From NCBI GenBank assembly GCA_040217175.1, contig JAVJNT010000002.1, positions 434,001 to 498,000 of the forward strand: DNA of 64,000 bases, read 5' to 3'. The notes beneath the pieces were generated by a model, which worked only from the letters and a program-made list of their open reading frames with translations, was not told the DNA's origin and searched no databases. Positions 54,496 to 63,752 of the stretch are shown here, one piece after another. The translations under genes and the position numbers were made by a program. The number at the start of each line of letters is the position of its first letter. Position 1 is the stretch's first letter. This DNA comes from Phycisphaerales bacterium. Lineage in GTDB: Bacteria; Planctomycetota; Phycisphaerae; Phycisphaerales; UBA1924.

Positions 54496-55770
54496 TTACT
54501 GTCCGTCGTCGGGGATGGTCGCGAACGTCTCGGCGTACTGGGCGTCGAGGGCTGCGATCATGCGGGCCACGTTCTCGTTGCTGGGGTCCAGCTTCTGGGC
54601 CGCCTCGAAGCTCGAGCGGGCCAGGCCGGGCATCTCGGCCTGCTGGGCGATGAGGCCCCGCAGGATGAGTGGCGAGGCGTCGCCCTCGCTGCGCTGGATG
54701 GCCAGGTCGAGGCTCTGCAGGGCGGCGTCGAGGTCGCCCATGCCGCGCTGCTGCAGGGCACGGAGGAGGTAGCCCTCGCTGCGCTGCGGAGCCAGCGCGA
54801 TGACGCGGCCGGCGGCGCGACGCACGCGGGCCATGTCGCGCAGCTGGTAGCACACGTGGCCGAGCTGGATCCACGCGTCGAGGTCCTTTTCGCCGCCGTC
54901 GCCCTCGGTCAGGCTCACGAGCACGTCGCGCGCCTCGACGGGGCGATCGACCTCGACGAGGCACCGGGCCCGCATGTGCTGCAGGTCGCGGCGGTCGTCG
55001 AAGCCCTCCATGTTCATGAGCTCGGCCAGGTTGAACTCGGCCTCGGCGAAGCGGCCGGCGGCCAGCTCGGCGCGAGCGAGATCCTCGAGCACGCCGGGAT
55101 CATCGGGCGCCAGGAAGCGGGCCTCGGTAAACCAGTCGGAGGCCTGCACGGCGTCGCCGCGCATCATGGCGATGTGGCCCAGCGTCTGGCGGATGCCGGC
55201 GTTGTGGCGGTAGAGATCGAGGCGGTCCTTGAGGTAGCTCTCGGCGTCGTCGGTGCGACCGATGTCGATCAGCATCTCGGCGGCGGCGACGGCGTAGATG
55301 GCGCGGGCGGTGTCAAGCTCTGCGGCGGCCTGATAACGCTCCATGGCCTGCTCCTTCTCACCAATGCGTTCGTAAGCGACGCCCAGGAAGTACTGGGTGT
55401 CCACGTCCTCCGGATCGAGGACCTCGGCCTTGCCCAGCGAGGCCATCGACTCCTCGAAGTTGCCAAGCTCCATCATGATGCGCCCGCGGAGCACGTGCGA
55501 GCGCACGACTCCGTCGTTGAGCGCGATCGAGCGGTCGATGTGGTCCAGGGCCTTCTGCGGGTCGCCCGAGAGGAAGGCCTGGCGGGCCATGTCCCACTCG
55601 GTGCCGCTCTTCATGCCGGCCATGCGCTCGGCCGCGGCGTTCCGCGCCTCGGCCGAGGTGCGACCGTTGCCCGAGCACCCGGTCAGGGCCATCGCTCCCA
55701 CCACCGCGCCGGCCAAGAGTGCGAGCTTGGCGGCCTGCGTCGTCGAGTTCATGCGTCGTTCGTTGTGCAT
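54496..55770 (-). CDS. TPR-repeat lipoprotein
   Basis: 424 residues. Lipobox LTGCS at about residue 32 (signal LLAGAVVGAMALTGC). From residue 60 on, tandem TPR-like helices (ARQAFLSGDPQKALDHIDRS, MASLGKAEVLDPEDVDTQYF, and so on) run to the end, about ten units. TPR lipoproteins of the PilF/PilW kind help secretin assembly in the outer membrane. It is downstream of the secretin on the same strand (146 bp), so a pilotin-like role is plausible but unproven. A second start 18 bp later is possible. Confidence 0.82.
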   Translation of the reverse strand: MHNERRMNSTTQAAKLALLAGAVVGAMALTGCSGNGRTSAEARNAAAERMAGMKSGTEWDMARQAFLSGDPQKALDHIDRSIALNDGVVRSHVLRGRIMMELGNFEESMASLGKAEVLDPEDVDTQYFLGVAYERIGEKEQAMERYQAAAELDTARAIYAVAAAEMLIDIGRTDDAESYLKDRLDLYRHNAGIRQTLGHIAMMRGDAVQASDWFTEARFLAPDDPGVLEDLARAELAAGRFAEAEFNLAELMNMEGFDDRRDLQHMRARCLVEVDRPVEARDVLVSLTEGDGGEKDLDAWIQLGHVCYQLRDMARVRRAAGRVIALAPQRSEGYLLRALQQRGMGDLDAALQSLDLAIQRSEGDASPLILRGLIAQQAEMPGLARSSFEAAQKLDPSNENVARMIAALDAQYAETFATIPDDGQ

Positions 55771-55916
55771 CGTCCTGCGTCCTCTCGCCGCCCGTCGGAA
55801 CGGGCTCGGGCTGTTCGACGCGTGCCTACTGCGCGCGTCCGGCTGCTACGTACCTTCGGCCCTTTCGAGGCCACGCTGAACCGGACGTGCATGCGCACGT
55901 CCGGGTGATGGGGTTA

Positions 55917-58900
55917 TCAGTCCTGCAACTGGTTCTCGGAAGCTTCGCCGTCCTCCGAGCCGGGCTCGGCCTCGGGCGTTGTCTCGGTCTCGGTCTCGCC
56001 CTCGCCGTCGAGCTCGAAGTCGGCCTCGACCGGCTCGAGCTCGAGGGTCGTGGTCCCGCTCGCGGACTCGGTCCAGCTCGTGGGCTCGGTGTATCCGTCC
56101 CGCGAGACGCTGGGCGACCACTCGAAGCTGTTGAAGCTCAGCGAGGCGAGGAGCGCTTCCTCGAACTGGTCCTCGATCTGGGCCTCGATGGGGCTCGACT
56201 CGTCGAAGCTCGGCGTGAACTCGACGGGCTCGGGCATCTCGACCTCGGTCGGAGCATCGGCCGACGAGATGGTCAGCGGCGCGTTGGCGGTCGTGCTGCC
56301 GCCGGTCTCGGTCACGACGTCACTGGTCGAACCACCAACGAAGCCGTCATCGGACTCGGTCTCGGTCTCGTTCGCGCCTTGGGCCTCGGCGAGCGCTTCG
56401 GCTTCGGCCAGGCGAGCAGCCTCAAAGGCCTCTTCCTGAGCGATACGCTCGGCCTCAACGATCGCCGCGGCCTCGTCGGCGGCGGCCTGCTGGGCGGCGG
56501 CGAGCGCAGCTGCCTCGGCAGCAACACGCTCGGCCTCCTGTTGGGCGATGACGTCCAGCGGGAGCACGCGGATCACCTTGCCCTCCTCGACGTAGCCGAG
56601 GTTCTGCTGGCCGAGCACCGCGTCGAGGGTCTCCTCGAGCGACAGGCCGTAGAGCGAAGCGCTGATCGTGCCGGCAACTTCCGGCGAGACGATGATGCTG
56701 CGGCGAGCCTGGCTGGAGAGATCCCGCAGGAAGGCCGGCAGCGGCGCGTCCTGCACGTCGACGTCGAAGGTGCGAGCCTCGGCGTCGTAGCTGATGACGG
56801 GGGTCTCGTCGGCGATCGTCGTCTCGACGTCGTCGCTGATCGACTCGGCATCTTCGACGGCCTCGGCATCGACCTCGTCGGCGGCGGCGCCGATCTCGGC
56901 CTGGGCGAGGCTGTTGATCCAATCGGAGCCCTCGAACGCGCTCTCGCTGCTCTCGGCCTCTTCGATCGACTCAATGCTGGTGTCTTCGTCGGACGCGACT
57001 TCGCGGGCGCTGGCCAGCTCGTCTTCCTCGAAGCTCGCGTCGGCCGCGGCGAGTGCCTCGGCTTCGGCGGCGGCCGGATCGATCGACTCGATCTCCTCGG
57101 TAACCTCGCCGGAGTCTTCGCTGGCGGTTGCGACCATCGTGTCCGTGTCCTCACCGGACTCAACGTCCGATTCGGGCTCGGCGTCGGTCTGGGCGTCGGC
57201 GATGACGGTCTCGGGCTCGTCGCTGGCGGCGGCCTCGGTGGCGTTCGCATCGGCGGCCCCGGTCAGCGTGTCGATCTCGCTCTCGAGCGACACGCCCTCG
57301 TCGATGATGTCGACCTCGGTAGGCACGTACATGTCACCGTGCTCGTCGAGATAGAGGTCCATCTCGGTGTGGAACGTGCTCTGCAGCACGCTCATGGTCG
57401 GCCAGTCGTGCACCTTGGTGGTGAGTCGCTCGAGCAGCAGGCGGGCCTGCGGCTGGTTGGGGTTGAGCGAGAGCGAGCGGCGGACGCAGTACAGTGCCTT
57501 CTTGGTGTTGCCCTGCGAGGCGTGCTGCTGGGCCTCGACCAGCAGACGCGAGGCCTGCTTGTCTCGGCTGAAGGGCAGCAAGCCCTCGCGGGTGCCAGCC
57601 ACGGCGCTGTCGATCAGGCTCTTGGCACGCTCGGCGTGCTCGGACACGATCTGGTCGTTCACGATCGTCGGCGTGATCATGAAGATGATCTCCGCGCGAT
57701 CGGTGCTGTCCTCGCGGCCGCGGAACGGCGCACCGATGAACGGCAGGTCGGCGATCCAGGGAACCTGGCGGCGCGTGTACTGGGTGCGCTCGCGGAACAG
57801 GCCGCCCAGCACGATGGTCTGCCCGTCGCGGACCATGACGTTGGCCGTCAGCTCGTTGGTCGTCTCGTCGGGGATGGTCACGGCGGCGCCGCCCGAGTCG
57901 GTGGCATCGCGGATGACGGCCTCGGACACCTGCGGCTTGAGCTCCAGGCGGATCAGTCCGTCGCGCGAGACGAACGGACGGAAGTAGAGCTGGGTACCGG
58001 TGTCGAGGAACTCGACGGTCTGGGTCGTACCAGTCTGCGTCGTAGTGCTGCTCAGGTAGCCGACGCGCTCGCCCACGAGCACGCGGGCCGGCTGGCGGTT
58101 GAGCGTCAGCACCTTCGGACGCGCGATGATCGTGGTGTCGGTCACCTCGTCCAGCACGCGAAGGAAGGCGGCGAAGTCGCCGTCGACGTAGCCGACTTTC
58201 AGCGTGGCCGGGCCGTCGGTTCGACCGACGCTCGACACGGCGCCGTTGGCGCTGCCGTTGTTGCTGCTCGGCAGCGCCGTGGGCGAACCGGTGATGTCCT
58301 GGCCCTGGCCGTTGATCAGGTTGTTCACGGCGTTGAGCGGGCCGCCCAGGAAGTCGCCGAAGTTCATGTTGCCGATGATCGAGAAGTCGACGCCGAAGGC
58401 GTTGTTCTCGGTCAGGGCAGCCTGCAGGATGGTGGCTTCGACGAGAACCTGGCTTGGCTTGGTGTCGATCTGGACCAGCAGGTCGCGGATCGCGTCGACG
58501 TTCTCCTCGAAGTCGACCACGACGATGAACGCTTCGGTCGCCAGGTCGTCGGCGCCCACCGGCGCGTTATCGGGAATCTGGAACGGCGAGGTCTTCCCGG
58601 GCGCCTTGATCTGGCCGTTCTCGCTCAGGAGCGCCTGTGCGAACTCGGCGGCGTCGCTCGAGTTGATGTAGTCCAGCGGGATGACCGCCGTCGTACGCTC
58701 GCGGCTGCTCTCGATGAGCGTCTTGATCTCTTCGGCCGTATAGACGTAGATGAAGTTGCCTTCTTCGACGTAGCCAAAACCGTTGACGTGGAGGATGGCA
58801 TCGAGTGCCTCGTAGAACGTCACGCCGTAGAGGGTGGCGGTGACGTTGGCGGCCACGTTGCGGCTCGCCACGATGTTCCGCTGGCTCTGGATCGAAAGAA

Positions 58901-59180
58901 GCTGCAGCACGTCGGCCAGGTCCTCGTCGACGACGTGCAGGTCGACGATGAGGTGCTCGTCGACCTTGACCTCGCCCTGGATCGGCACCCGGGCGCCGTC
59001 GCCCTTTTCGGCCTTGTCCGGAGAGATGAGCTCGGGTACCTTCTCGAGCGAGAATGCGTCGCCCGATTGGGCAAGCGAGGCGGGGCTGCCGGCCAACGCG
59101 CCAAGCGCCGCGGCCGAGGCGGTGGTCAGCGTCACGTTCGTCCCGGACGCGGTCTGCTTGTTGCTGCTGTGAACCGTCAT
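55917..59180 (-). CDS. Type II/III secretion-type secretin with a second STN-like domain in its C-terminal tail
   Basis: 1087 residues from ATG 59180, GAGGGA SD. After a signal-like start (LGALAGSPASLAQ) comes an STN/N0 domain (about 75-150; LHVVDEDLADVLQLLSIQ, GVTFYEALDAILHVNGFG), an N1-like region (AVIPLDYINSSDAAEFAQAL), and the secretin core (about 330-507; IIARPKVLTLNRQPARVLVG, VPDETTNELTANVMV-type strands, VRDGQTIVLGGL, FMITPTIV). This is the GspD/PilQ pore fold. Unusual parts follow: a TPR-like stretch, a long Glu/Asp/Ala-rich segment, a second STN-like domain (about 798-877; FDVDVQDAPLPAFLRDLSSQ, GLSLEETLDAVLGQQNLGYV), and an acidic Ser/Glu tail. Outer-membrane pore for pseudopilin-dependent export. 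Confidence 0.88.
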   Translation of the reverse strand: MTVHSSNKQTASGTNVTLTTASAAALGALAGSPASLAQSGDAFSLEKVPELISPDKAEKGDGARVPIQGEVKVDEHLIVDLHVVDEDLADVLQLLSIQSQRNIVASRNVAANVTATLYGVTFYEALDAILHVNGFGYVEEGNFIYVYTAEEIKTLIESSRERTTAVIPLDYINSSDAAEFAQALLSENGQIKAPGKTSPFQIPDNAPVGADDLATEAFIVVVDFEENVDAIRDLLVQIDTKPSQVLVEATILQAALTENNAFGVDFSIIGNMNFGDFLGGPLNAVNNLINGQGQDITGSPTALPSSNNGSANGAVSSVGRTDGPATLKVGYVDGDFAAFLRVLDEVTDTTIIARPKVLTLNRQPARVLVGERVGYLSSTTTQTGTTQTVEFLDTGTQLYFRPFVSRDGLIRLELKPQVSEAVIRDATDSGGAAVTIPDETTNELTANVMVRDGQTIVLGGLFRERTQYTRRQVPWIADLPFIGAPFRGREDSTDRAEIIFMITPTIVNDQIVSEHAERAKSLIDSAVAGTREGLLPFSRDKQASRLLVEAQQHASQGNTKKALYCVRRSLSLNPNQPQARLLLERLTTKVHDWPTMSVLQSTFHTEMDLYLDEHGDMYVPTEVDIIDEGVSLESEIDTLTGAADANATEAAASDEPETVIADAQTDAEPESDVESGEDTDTMVATASEDSGEVTEEIESIDPAAAEAEALAAADASFEEDELASAREVASDEDTSIESIEEAESSESAFEGSDWINSLAQAEIGAAADEVDAEAVEDAESISDDVETTIADETPVISYDAEARTFDVDVQDAPLPAFLRDLSSQARRSIIVSPEVAGTISASLYGLSLEETLDAVLGQQNLGYVEEGKVIRVLPLDVIAQQEAERVAAEAAALAAAQQAAADEAAAIVEAERIAQEEAFEAARLAEAEALAEAQGANETETESDDGFVGGSTSDVVTETGGSTTANAPLTISSADAPTEVEMPEPVEFTPSFDESSPIEAQIEDQFEEALLASLSFNSFEWSPSVSRDGYTEPTSWTESASGTTTLELEPVEADFELDGEGETETETTPEAEPGSEDGEASENQLQD

Positions 59181-59380
59181 TGTGCTGTTCCCTCGATCCG
59201 TGGTGTGTCGACGCAGTGCCTGATGCTCACGGCCCCTGCGGCTCGTGCATGGCAACGTGCCCCCTATTCCTCGACACTCTGCCAAACGCTCTTCTTGATG
59301 CAGCACCCCAAATCGAAACAACCGGCCAACCTGTGCTACATGGGCAAGGCCTGCCGGTCGTACGGAGTATGGCGATTGGC

Positions 59381-59608
59381 TCAGCGTGCGTCGCGAGCGG
59401 TGTCGCTCTTGGCGCTGCCGGGCTGCGTCTGCTTGGTCTCGGGCGCCGCGTAGGCCTGGCGGGGCACGTCGGTGACCAGCCGCAGTCGCAGCCAGATCAG
59501 GGCCGTGAAGAGGAGCACCGCAAGGGCGAGCCCAAAACCCGAGCGTCCGAGAAACGCCGCCATCGCCGTGCGGGTTTGTTGACGCGTCACTTGCTGGGTC
59601 GTTGCCAT
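59381..59608 (-). CDS. Small single-TM protein in the secretion cluster
   Basis: 75 residues with GGAGGGG upstream. A short basic cytoplasmic start (MATTQQVTRQQTRTAMA) leads to one transmembrane helix (GFGLALAVLLFTALIWLRL) and a polar, Pro/Thr-rich periplasmic tail. No family recognised. Position between pseudopilins and secretin suggests an inner-membrane accessory, a GspC/PilO-like role at most; it is too short to be either. Confidence 0.55.
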   Translation of the reverse strand: MATTQQVTRQQTRTAMAAFLGRSGFGLALAVLLFTALIWLRLRLVTDVPRQAYAAPETKQTQPGSAKSDTARDAR

Positions 59609-59700
59609 GGCAGGATGCCCCTCCGACCTCGTATGTCGGAGGTCCGGCAGCTTGCGTTGAGTGAAAGTGTGCAGCGACCAGGAGAACCGCGGGCGGCGGC

Positions 59701-60225
59701 CTACTCGCGCTCGACGAGCACGCGGCCCGTATAGGCCTCGACGGTGATGCGGAAGGTCTGGCCGATCGCGTCGCGGATCAGGATGAATCCGCCCGAGCTC
59801 GGGCGATCGCCCGTGGCCGTTTCGACGGGTCCACCGAGCTCGTCGAAGATCAGGATGCCGTCGCCGTCGAAGTCGACCTCGACGATGGCGGCGCCGGCGG
59901 TGTTATCTTCATCGAAGATGACCTCGTAGCGGGCTCCGTCACGCGTGATGTCGAACAGCGCGTCGACGTCCGGATCGATGACCGAACCGCGGACCTCGCA
60001 CAACACGTATCGACCCTCGCCCTCGAAGAACACGATCGCGCGGCGAGACTGGTAGGCAACGGCATCGCTCTGGGCGAAGGTGATATCGGACACCACCTCA
60101 CGAACGGCGGCCTGGACCCGGAGGTTGCCGGCCGAACCCATCGACGGGACCACCATCGCGGCGGCCGTCCCGAGGATGGCCACCACGACGAGAACCTCGA
60201 GCAGCGTGTAAGCGCGGGCGCGCAT
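59701..60225 (-). CDS. GspH-like pseudopilin
   Basis: 174 residues from ATG 60225, SD AAAGGAT. A type IV pilin-like N-terminus: short basic leader, AYTLLEVLVVVAILGTAAAMV with the Glu five residues after the cleavage point, and Ala rather than Gly at -1. The body begins VQAAVREVVSDITFAQSDAV, the GspH pattern, and continues with a beta-rich head ending in AYTGRVLVERE. It would be a minor pseudopilin of the T2SS pseudopilus. Confidence 0.82.
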   Translation of the reverse strand: MRARAYTLLEVLVVVAILGTAAAMVVPSMGSAGNLRVQAAVREVVSDITFAQSDAVAYQSRRAIVFFEGEGRYVLCEVRGSVIDPDVDALFDITRDGARYEVIFDEDNTAGAAIVEVDFDGDGILIFDELGGPVETATGDRPSSGGFILIRDAIGQTFRITVEAYTGRVLVERE

Positions 60226-60253
60226 GGCGGATCCTTTCGTCACGGGTCGATGG

Positions 60254-60697
60254 TTACGGCAGGCGAGGAAGCGGAATGTCCTCGTCGTCGAATCCCCCCG
60301 CCCAGACACGGCCGGTCGCCGCGTCATAGATCCACGCATGGTCGGTCTGGTAGGCCGCATCGGGTGCATCGCCGAACGCAATGACGCGGCGATTCTCCCC
60401 GCCCACGTACGAGTTGACCGGCGGCGACATGAGGTAGCTCGTGGTATCTCCCACGATCTCACCCCAGGTTCCGTCGCCCTCTTCGATGCTCGGGAAGGCG
60501 TCTTCGCGCGAGCGGTACACGACGATGTGGCGTCGGATCTTGCCCAGGTCGTACAGCGTCGAGTTGACCTGCGACTCTTCCTGGGCCCCCACCATCTGCG
60601 GCACCACGATCGCCGCCAGCAGCGCGAGGATCACCACCACGATGAGGATTTCGACGAGCGTGAATGCGGTACGCACCGCGGAGACGCCGTAGGCCAT
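60254..60697 (-). CDS. Pseudopilin (GspG-like)
   Basis: 147 residues. N-terminal methylation motif TAFTLVEILIVVVILALLAA with Glu5 and Ala at -1, followed by PQMVGAQEESQVNSTLYDL, the typical helix end of GspG-type pilins. The head is short and ends with HAWIYDAATGRVWAGGFDDE, a motif shared with the next upstream pilin. Second of three pseudopilins on the strand, 28 bp before the GspH-like gene. Confidence 0.85.
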   Translation of the reverse strand: MAYGVSAVRTAFTLVEILIVVVILALLAAIVVPQMVGAQEESQVNSTLYDLGKIRRHIVVYRSREDAFPSIEEGDGTWGEIVGDTTSYLMSPPVNSYVGGENRRVIAFGDAPDAAYQTDHAWIYDAATGRVWAGGFDDEDIPLPRLP

Positions 60698-60787
60698 TGC
60701 TCGAAACCTCCGTCAATGCCTGCTACCCGAAAGGCCCGACCCGGGTGTTGCCCCGGGGCAGGCGAAGAATCATGCAAACCGAACGAT

Positions 60788-61249
60788 TTACGGCTCGATC
60801 CACTCGCCGGTGGCCTCGTCGAAACCGTTCATCCAGATGCGACCGGTGTCCTCGTCGTAGACCCAACCGTCATCGCCAGCGGCGACGGCGTCCGCGGGAG
60901 CAGCGTCACCATCGACGACGGTGGCGGTGCCGGTGCGGGGGTTCTGGGGAGCGACGCGGAGGTAATCCGCGTTGACGATGCTGGTCCAGCCGCCAGCCGG
61001 CTCGGTGAGCGGGTCGGCCGCGTCACCGTCGAAGATGTCGTCCAGAGCCGGGGGAGTGCCGTTGTTGCGAACGCGGAACAGCTCGATCTGGTTGCGAACC
61101 GTCTGGAGCTGGCTCTCCGCGCTGCTCACCTGAGCATCCTCGCTGGCGCTGGTGAACTGAGGAATGACGATCGCGGCCAGGATGCCGAGGATCACCACAA
61201 CGATCAGAATTTCAACAAGCGTAAACGCCTTACGAACCTGTGCGCGCAT
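60788..61249 (-). CDS. Major pseudopilin (GspG-like)
   Basis: 153 residues from ATG 61249 with AGGAGGG nine bases upstream. Leader MRAQVRKA then FTLVEILIVVVILGILAA, Glu5 present, Ala at -1. IPQFTSASEDAQVSSAESQL and TVRNQIELFRVRNNGTPP are classical GspG/type II pseudopilin features. The head ends with DGWVYDEDTGRIWMNGFDE. As first gene of the group and best GspG match, it is the probable major pseudopilin. Confidence 0.87.
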   Translation of the reverse strand: MRAQVRKAFTLVEILIVVVILGILAAIVIPQFTSASEDAQVSSAESQLQTVRNQIELFRVRNNGTPPALDDIFDGDAADPLTEPAGGWTSIVNADYLRVAPQNPRTGTATVVDGDAAPADAVAAGDDGWVYDEDTGRIWMNGFDEATGEWIEP

Positions 61250-61577
61250 CTTGCGTGCCCTCCTAGGTACCCGCCGCCCGAGCTCTCGCCGAACCCTTCG
61301 GCATCGCGTCGTCACGCTCGCGCGGGCGACCATCTGTCACGGTCCCCGGCAGGCACCTTGCCTACCGCGGCCACATGCAGCATCGGATTCGTGCGTGCCC
61401 CGGTCCGGCGACGGTGCTCGGTCGGGCGCGGATCGGCGCCGGTCGTGACGATGGTGCGGCCTGCAACACGCCGAAACCCGTGGTTTCGGGTTATCGACCC
61501 TGGCTCCACGCCAAAGGCGCATCAAAAAGCCCGGGCTCGCGCCCGGGCGGGGTTGCATTGCGTTGTGTTGTGACGAC
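61250..61577. other. Intergenic region between the HEAT-repeat gene and the pilin group
   Basis: 328 bp without a credible gene. On its right it holds the terminator at 61524-61548. A second inverted repeat, CCGAAAC (61471-61477) and GTTTCGG (61483-61489) with a 5-nt loop, has no T-run. A minus-strand promoter for the pilins is expected here, but I cannot place a convincing -35/-10 pair. Confidence 0.5.
61524..61548 (-). terminator. Intrinsic terminator of the HEAT-repeat gene
   Basis: On the minus strand GCCCGGGC, loop GCGA, GCCCGGGC, then TTTTT. The stem is 8 perfect base pairs and lies 30 bp after the stop. It separates transcription of the HEAT-repeat gene from the pilin group. Confidence 0.88.
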
Positions 61578-63752
61578 CTAGGAACCGCGGCCGTCGAGGA
61601 TCAGCCCGGCAAGGTCCTCGCTGGGCACGCCAAGAGAGCCAAGCAAGCCCGCGGCCGCGATGGCTTCGGCGTCGTTTCCGGACCGAGCGATCTGCAGCAG
61701 CCGCTGAATCTGTCGCTCGAGCAACTGGTTGCCGTTGCGGCGGGCCGAATTCGACGTGTGGCCGAGCAGCGCGACCTGCTGGGCACCCTGGGCCTGGATG
61801 GCCCGGTCAAAGATGGCCTGCTGTGCCTCGGCCTGGTCGATCCAGGAGAGCAATTCGGCCAGGCGGAGCTCGAGCAGGCCCTCGTCTTCCTCCAGGGCGC
61901 GAACGAGCTGGCTCGTCGCGTCGGAGGCGACGATCACCTGGTTCTGCGAGATCGCCAGTTCGAGCAACGCATCGATCGCCTCGGCGGCGTAGATCGTGGC
62001 CTCTTCCTCGGAAATCGGCCCGCCGAGCGCACGCTGCGAGAGGTCCTCGATGGTGGCACGCATCTGGTCGCTGCGGATGCCAGCCGTCCGAACCGCGATC
62101 GAGCGATCCGAGCCATAGCGACGGCCGAGTTCGATCTCGTCGGAGCCGTCCGAGAGCAGCAGCAGCGGCGCCGCCATCAAACGATTGGTCGCATCCTTCT
62201 GCGCCACCAGGCCAACGGATTGGTCGAGCGGCAGGCTGGCAACGATCAGGTCGACGCTCGCGGCCGTCTCGTACTCCTGCTGCAGCGCGGTCAGCGACTC
62301 GCCCGCGGGGCTGACGCGGTAGCCCATGCCCTCGAGCATGCGTTGCAGGCCACGTCCCACTTCCGGGTCGCTCGCGACGACGAGCGCGTAGCGATCGGTC
62401 GCGCCGCGAATCGACGACGCAAGGATCGGGGCGACGAGGTCGCTCCGCTCGAACGACGCGCGCGGCTGGGCATGGGCGAAGGCCAAGGCCGCCTCGTACT
62501 GCACGCGGCGATTCGGATAGGTCAGCGACTGGACCAGCGGCTGGGCGTTACCGGTCGAGCCCACCCACAGGTCGCTGCCGCCGGCGGTCTTGCCGATGGC
62601 CTCGATGGCCTTGCGCGCCAGCTGGGTGTTGCTCGTGGCCAGCGCCCGCGACAGCACGTTCTGAGAAATGGTCGAGCCGGACGCGACGGCGTAGTACATC
62701 GGCTCTCGCAGGCCCAGGTCCAGGTTTGCGTCCTGCGGACGCTCGATGTCCAGGCGCAGGTACGAGGCCACCCACAGGGCCGCGGCGGTGACGTTCGGGC
62801 GGCGGACCAAGCGGAGCGAGTCCTCGCTCAGGCGCATGGCCATGAGTTCGTGGTACACCGGCGTGGGCACCGACTCGAAGAGCAGGCCGCCCGCCGTCGC
62901 CTCGTAGCGCCACACGGGCTGGTTGCCCTCGCCCGGGAAGCTCGTGACGCCCGCATCCTCGGCCGAGAAGTTCTCGGCCACGTCGACGTACAGCTCGTGG
63001 GCCGGCGAACCAGCATCGGTACCGATGGCATCGAGCGCCCGCTGGGCGGCCTCGCGCACCTGCCCGTTGCTCGAGTTCTGGGCGATCTCGGCGAGGAACG
63101 GCGCGGCCGTGTCGTAGCCGATCTGGCCCAGCAGGTCGGCGATGGTGCGCTGGGTCTGCGGCGCGGTCTCACGCAGCGCAACGCTCAGCGGCATCACTGC
63201 CTGCTGGCCCAGCTGCACGAGCACGGCGCGCACTTCGCGGACCAACGCCGGGTCGCCGCCCTCGTCGATCACGCGCAGCAACTGCGGCGCGGCGTACTCG
63301 CCAGCAGCCACGAGGCGGTCCTTGGCGATGAGCCGGCCGCGCAACGGGCCGGTCAGCATGGCGATGTTCTCGGCGATCTCCTGCGGGTCGCGGGCCCGCT
63401 GCAGGCGACCCTCGCTGTAGAGCTGACGCAGCGAGGCGGCCTGCGCCTCGGCAAGCCCCGAGCGGATGGCCTCGCTCACGGCGCGATCGAAGCGGTCCTC
63501 GAGGCCGGCGTTCTCGACGAGGTCCACGAACTCGCGCGGGTCGATGCTGCGCCCGAGGAGCTGGGCGGCGTAATCGGCCGCCACGTCGTCGCGATCGATG
63601 AAGACGAAGTGGATGAACTCGTCCAGGAGCTGGCGATCGGTGAGGCGATCGGGGCCTTCCTGGGCGACCGCGGGAGCGGCAAAGTGGGTCGAAAGAGCCA
63701 GTGCCAGGCAGCCGGCGAAGGTGGGCAGGGTCGATCGCGAGAACATGGGCAC
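61578..63752 (-). CDS. Exported HEAT-repeat protein with a degenerate receiver-like domain
   Basis: 724 residues from GTG 63752, where GAGGAG sits eight bases upstream; ATG 63746 is possible. The signal peptide ends near AVA-QEG. HEAT-like helical repeats (AAPQLLRVIDEGGDPALVREV, AAPFLAEIAQNSSNGQVREA, and so on) cover about 120-280 and recur around 370-440. Residues 450-570 resemble a receiver (YALVVASDPEVGRGLQRMLE, VDLIVASLP, APLLLLSDGSD), but the phosphoacceptor Asp is replaced (IVASLP), so it cannot be phosphorylated conventionally. More helical repeats follow to the end. A scaffold role is likely; lies upstream of the pseudopilins on the same strand. Confidence 0.72.
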   Translation of the reverse strand: MPMFSRSTLPTFAGCLALALSTHFAAPAVAQEGPDRLTDRQLLDEFIHFVFIDRDDVAADYAAQLLGRSIDPREFVDLVENAGLEDRFDRAVSEAIRSGLAEAQAASLRQLYSEGRLQRARDPQEIAENIAMLTGPLRGRLIAKDRLVAAGEYAAPQLLRVIDEGGDPALVREVRAVLVQLGQQAVMPLSVALRETAPQTQRTIADLLGQIGYDTAAPFLAEIAQNSSNGQVREAAQRALDAIGTDAGSPAHELYVDVAENFSAEDAGVTSFPGEGNQPVWRYEATAGGLLFESVPTPVYHELMAMRLSEDSLRLVRRPNVTAAALWVASYLRLDIERPQDANLDLGLREPMYYAVASGSTISQNVLSRALATSNTQLARKAIEAIGKTAGGSDLWVGSTGNAQPLVQSLTYPNRRVQYEAALAFAHAQPRASFERSDLVAPILASSIRGATDRYALVVASDPEVGRGLQRMLEGMGYRVSPAGESLTALQQEYETAASVDLIVASLPLDQSVGLVAQKDATNRLMAAPLLLLSDGSDEIELGRRYGSDRSIAVRTAGIRSDQMRATIEDLSQRALGGPISEEEATIYAAEAIDALLELAISQNQVIVASDATSQLVRALEEDEGLLELRLAELLSWIDQAEAQQAIFDRAIQAQGAQQVALLGHTSNSARRNGNQLLERQIQRLLQIARSGNDAEAIAAAGLLGSLGVPSEDLAGLILDGRGS

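Noticed and set aside
55719-59453. Plus-strand ORF of 1244 codons
   Set aside because: It is the antisense shadow of the secretin, whose motifs are unmistakable. The translation is Gly/Leu/Arg low-complexity.
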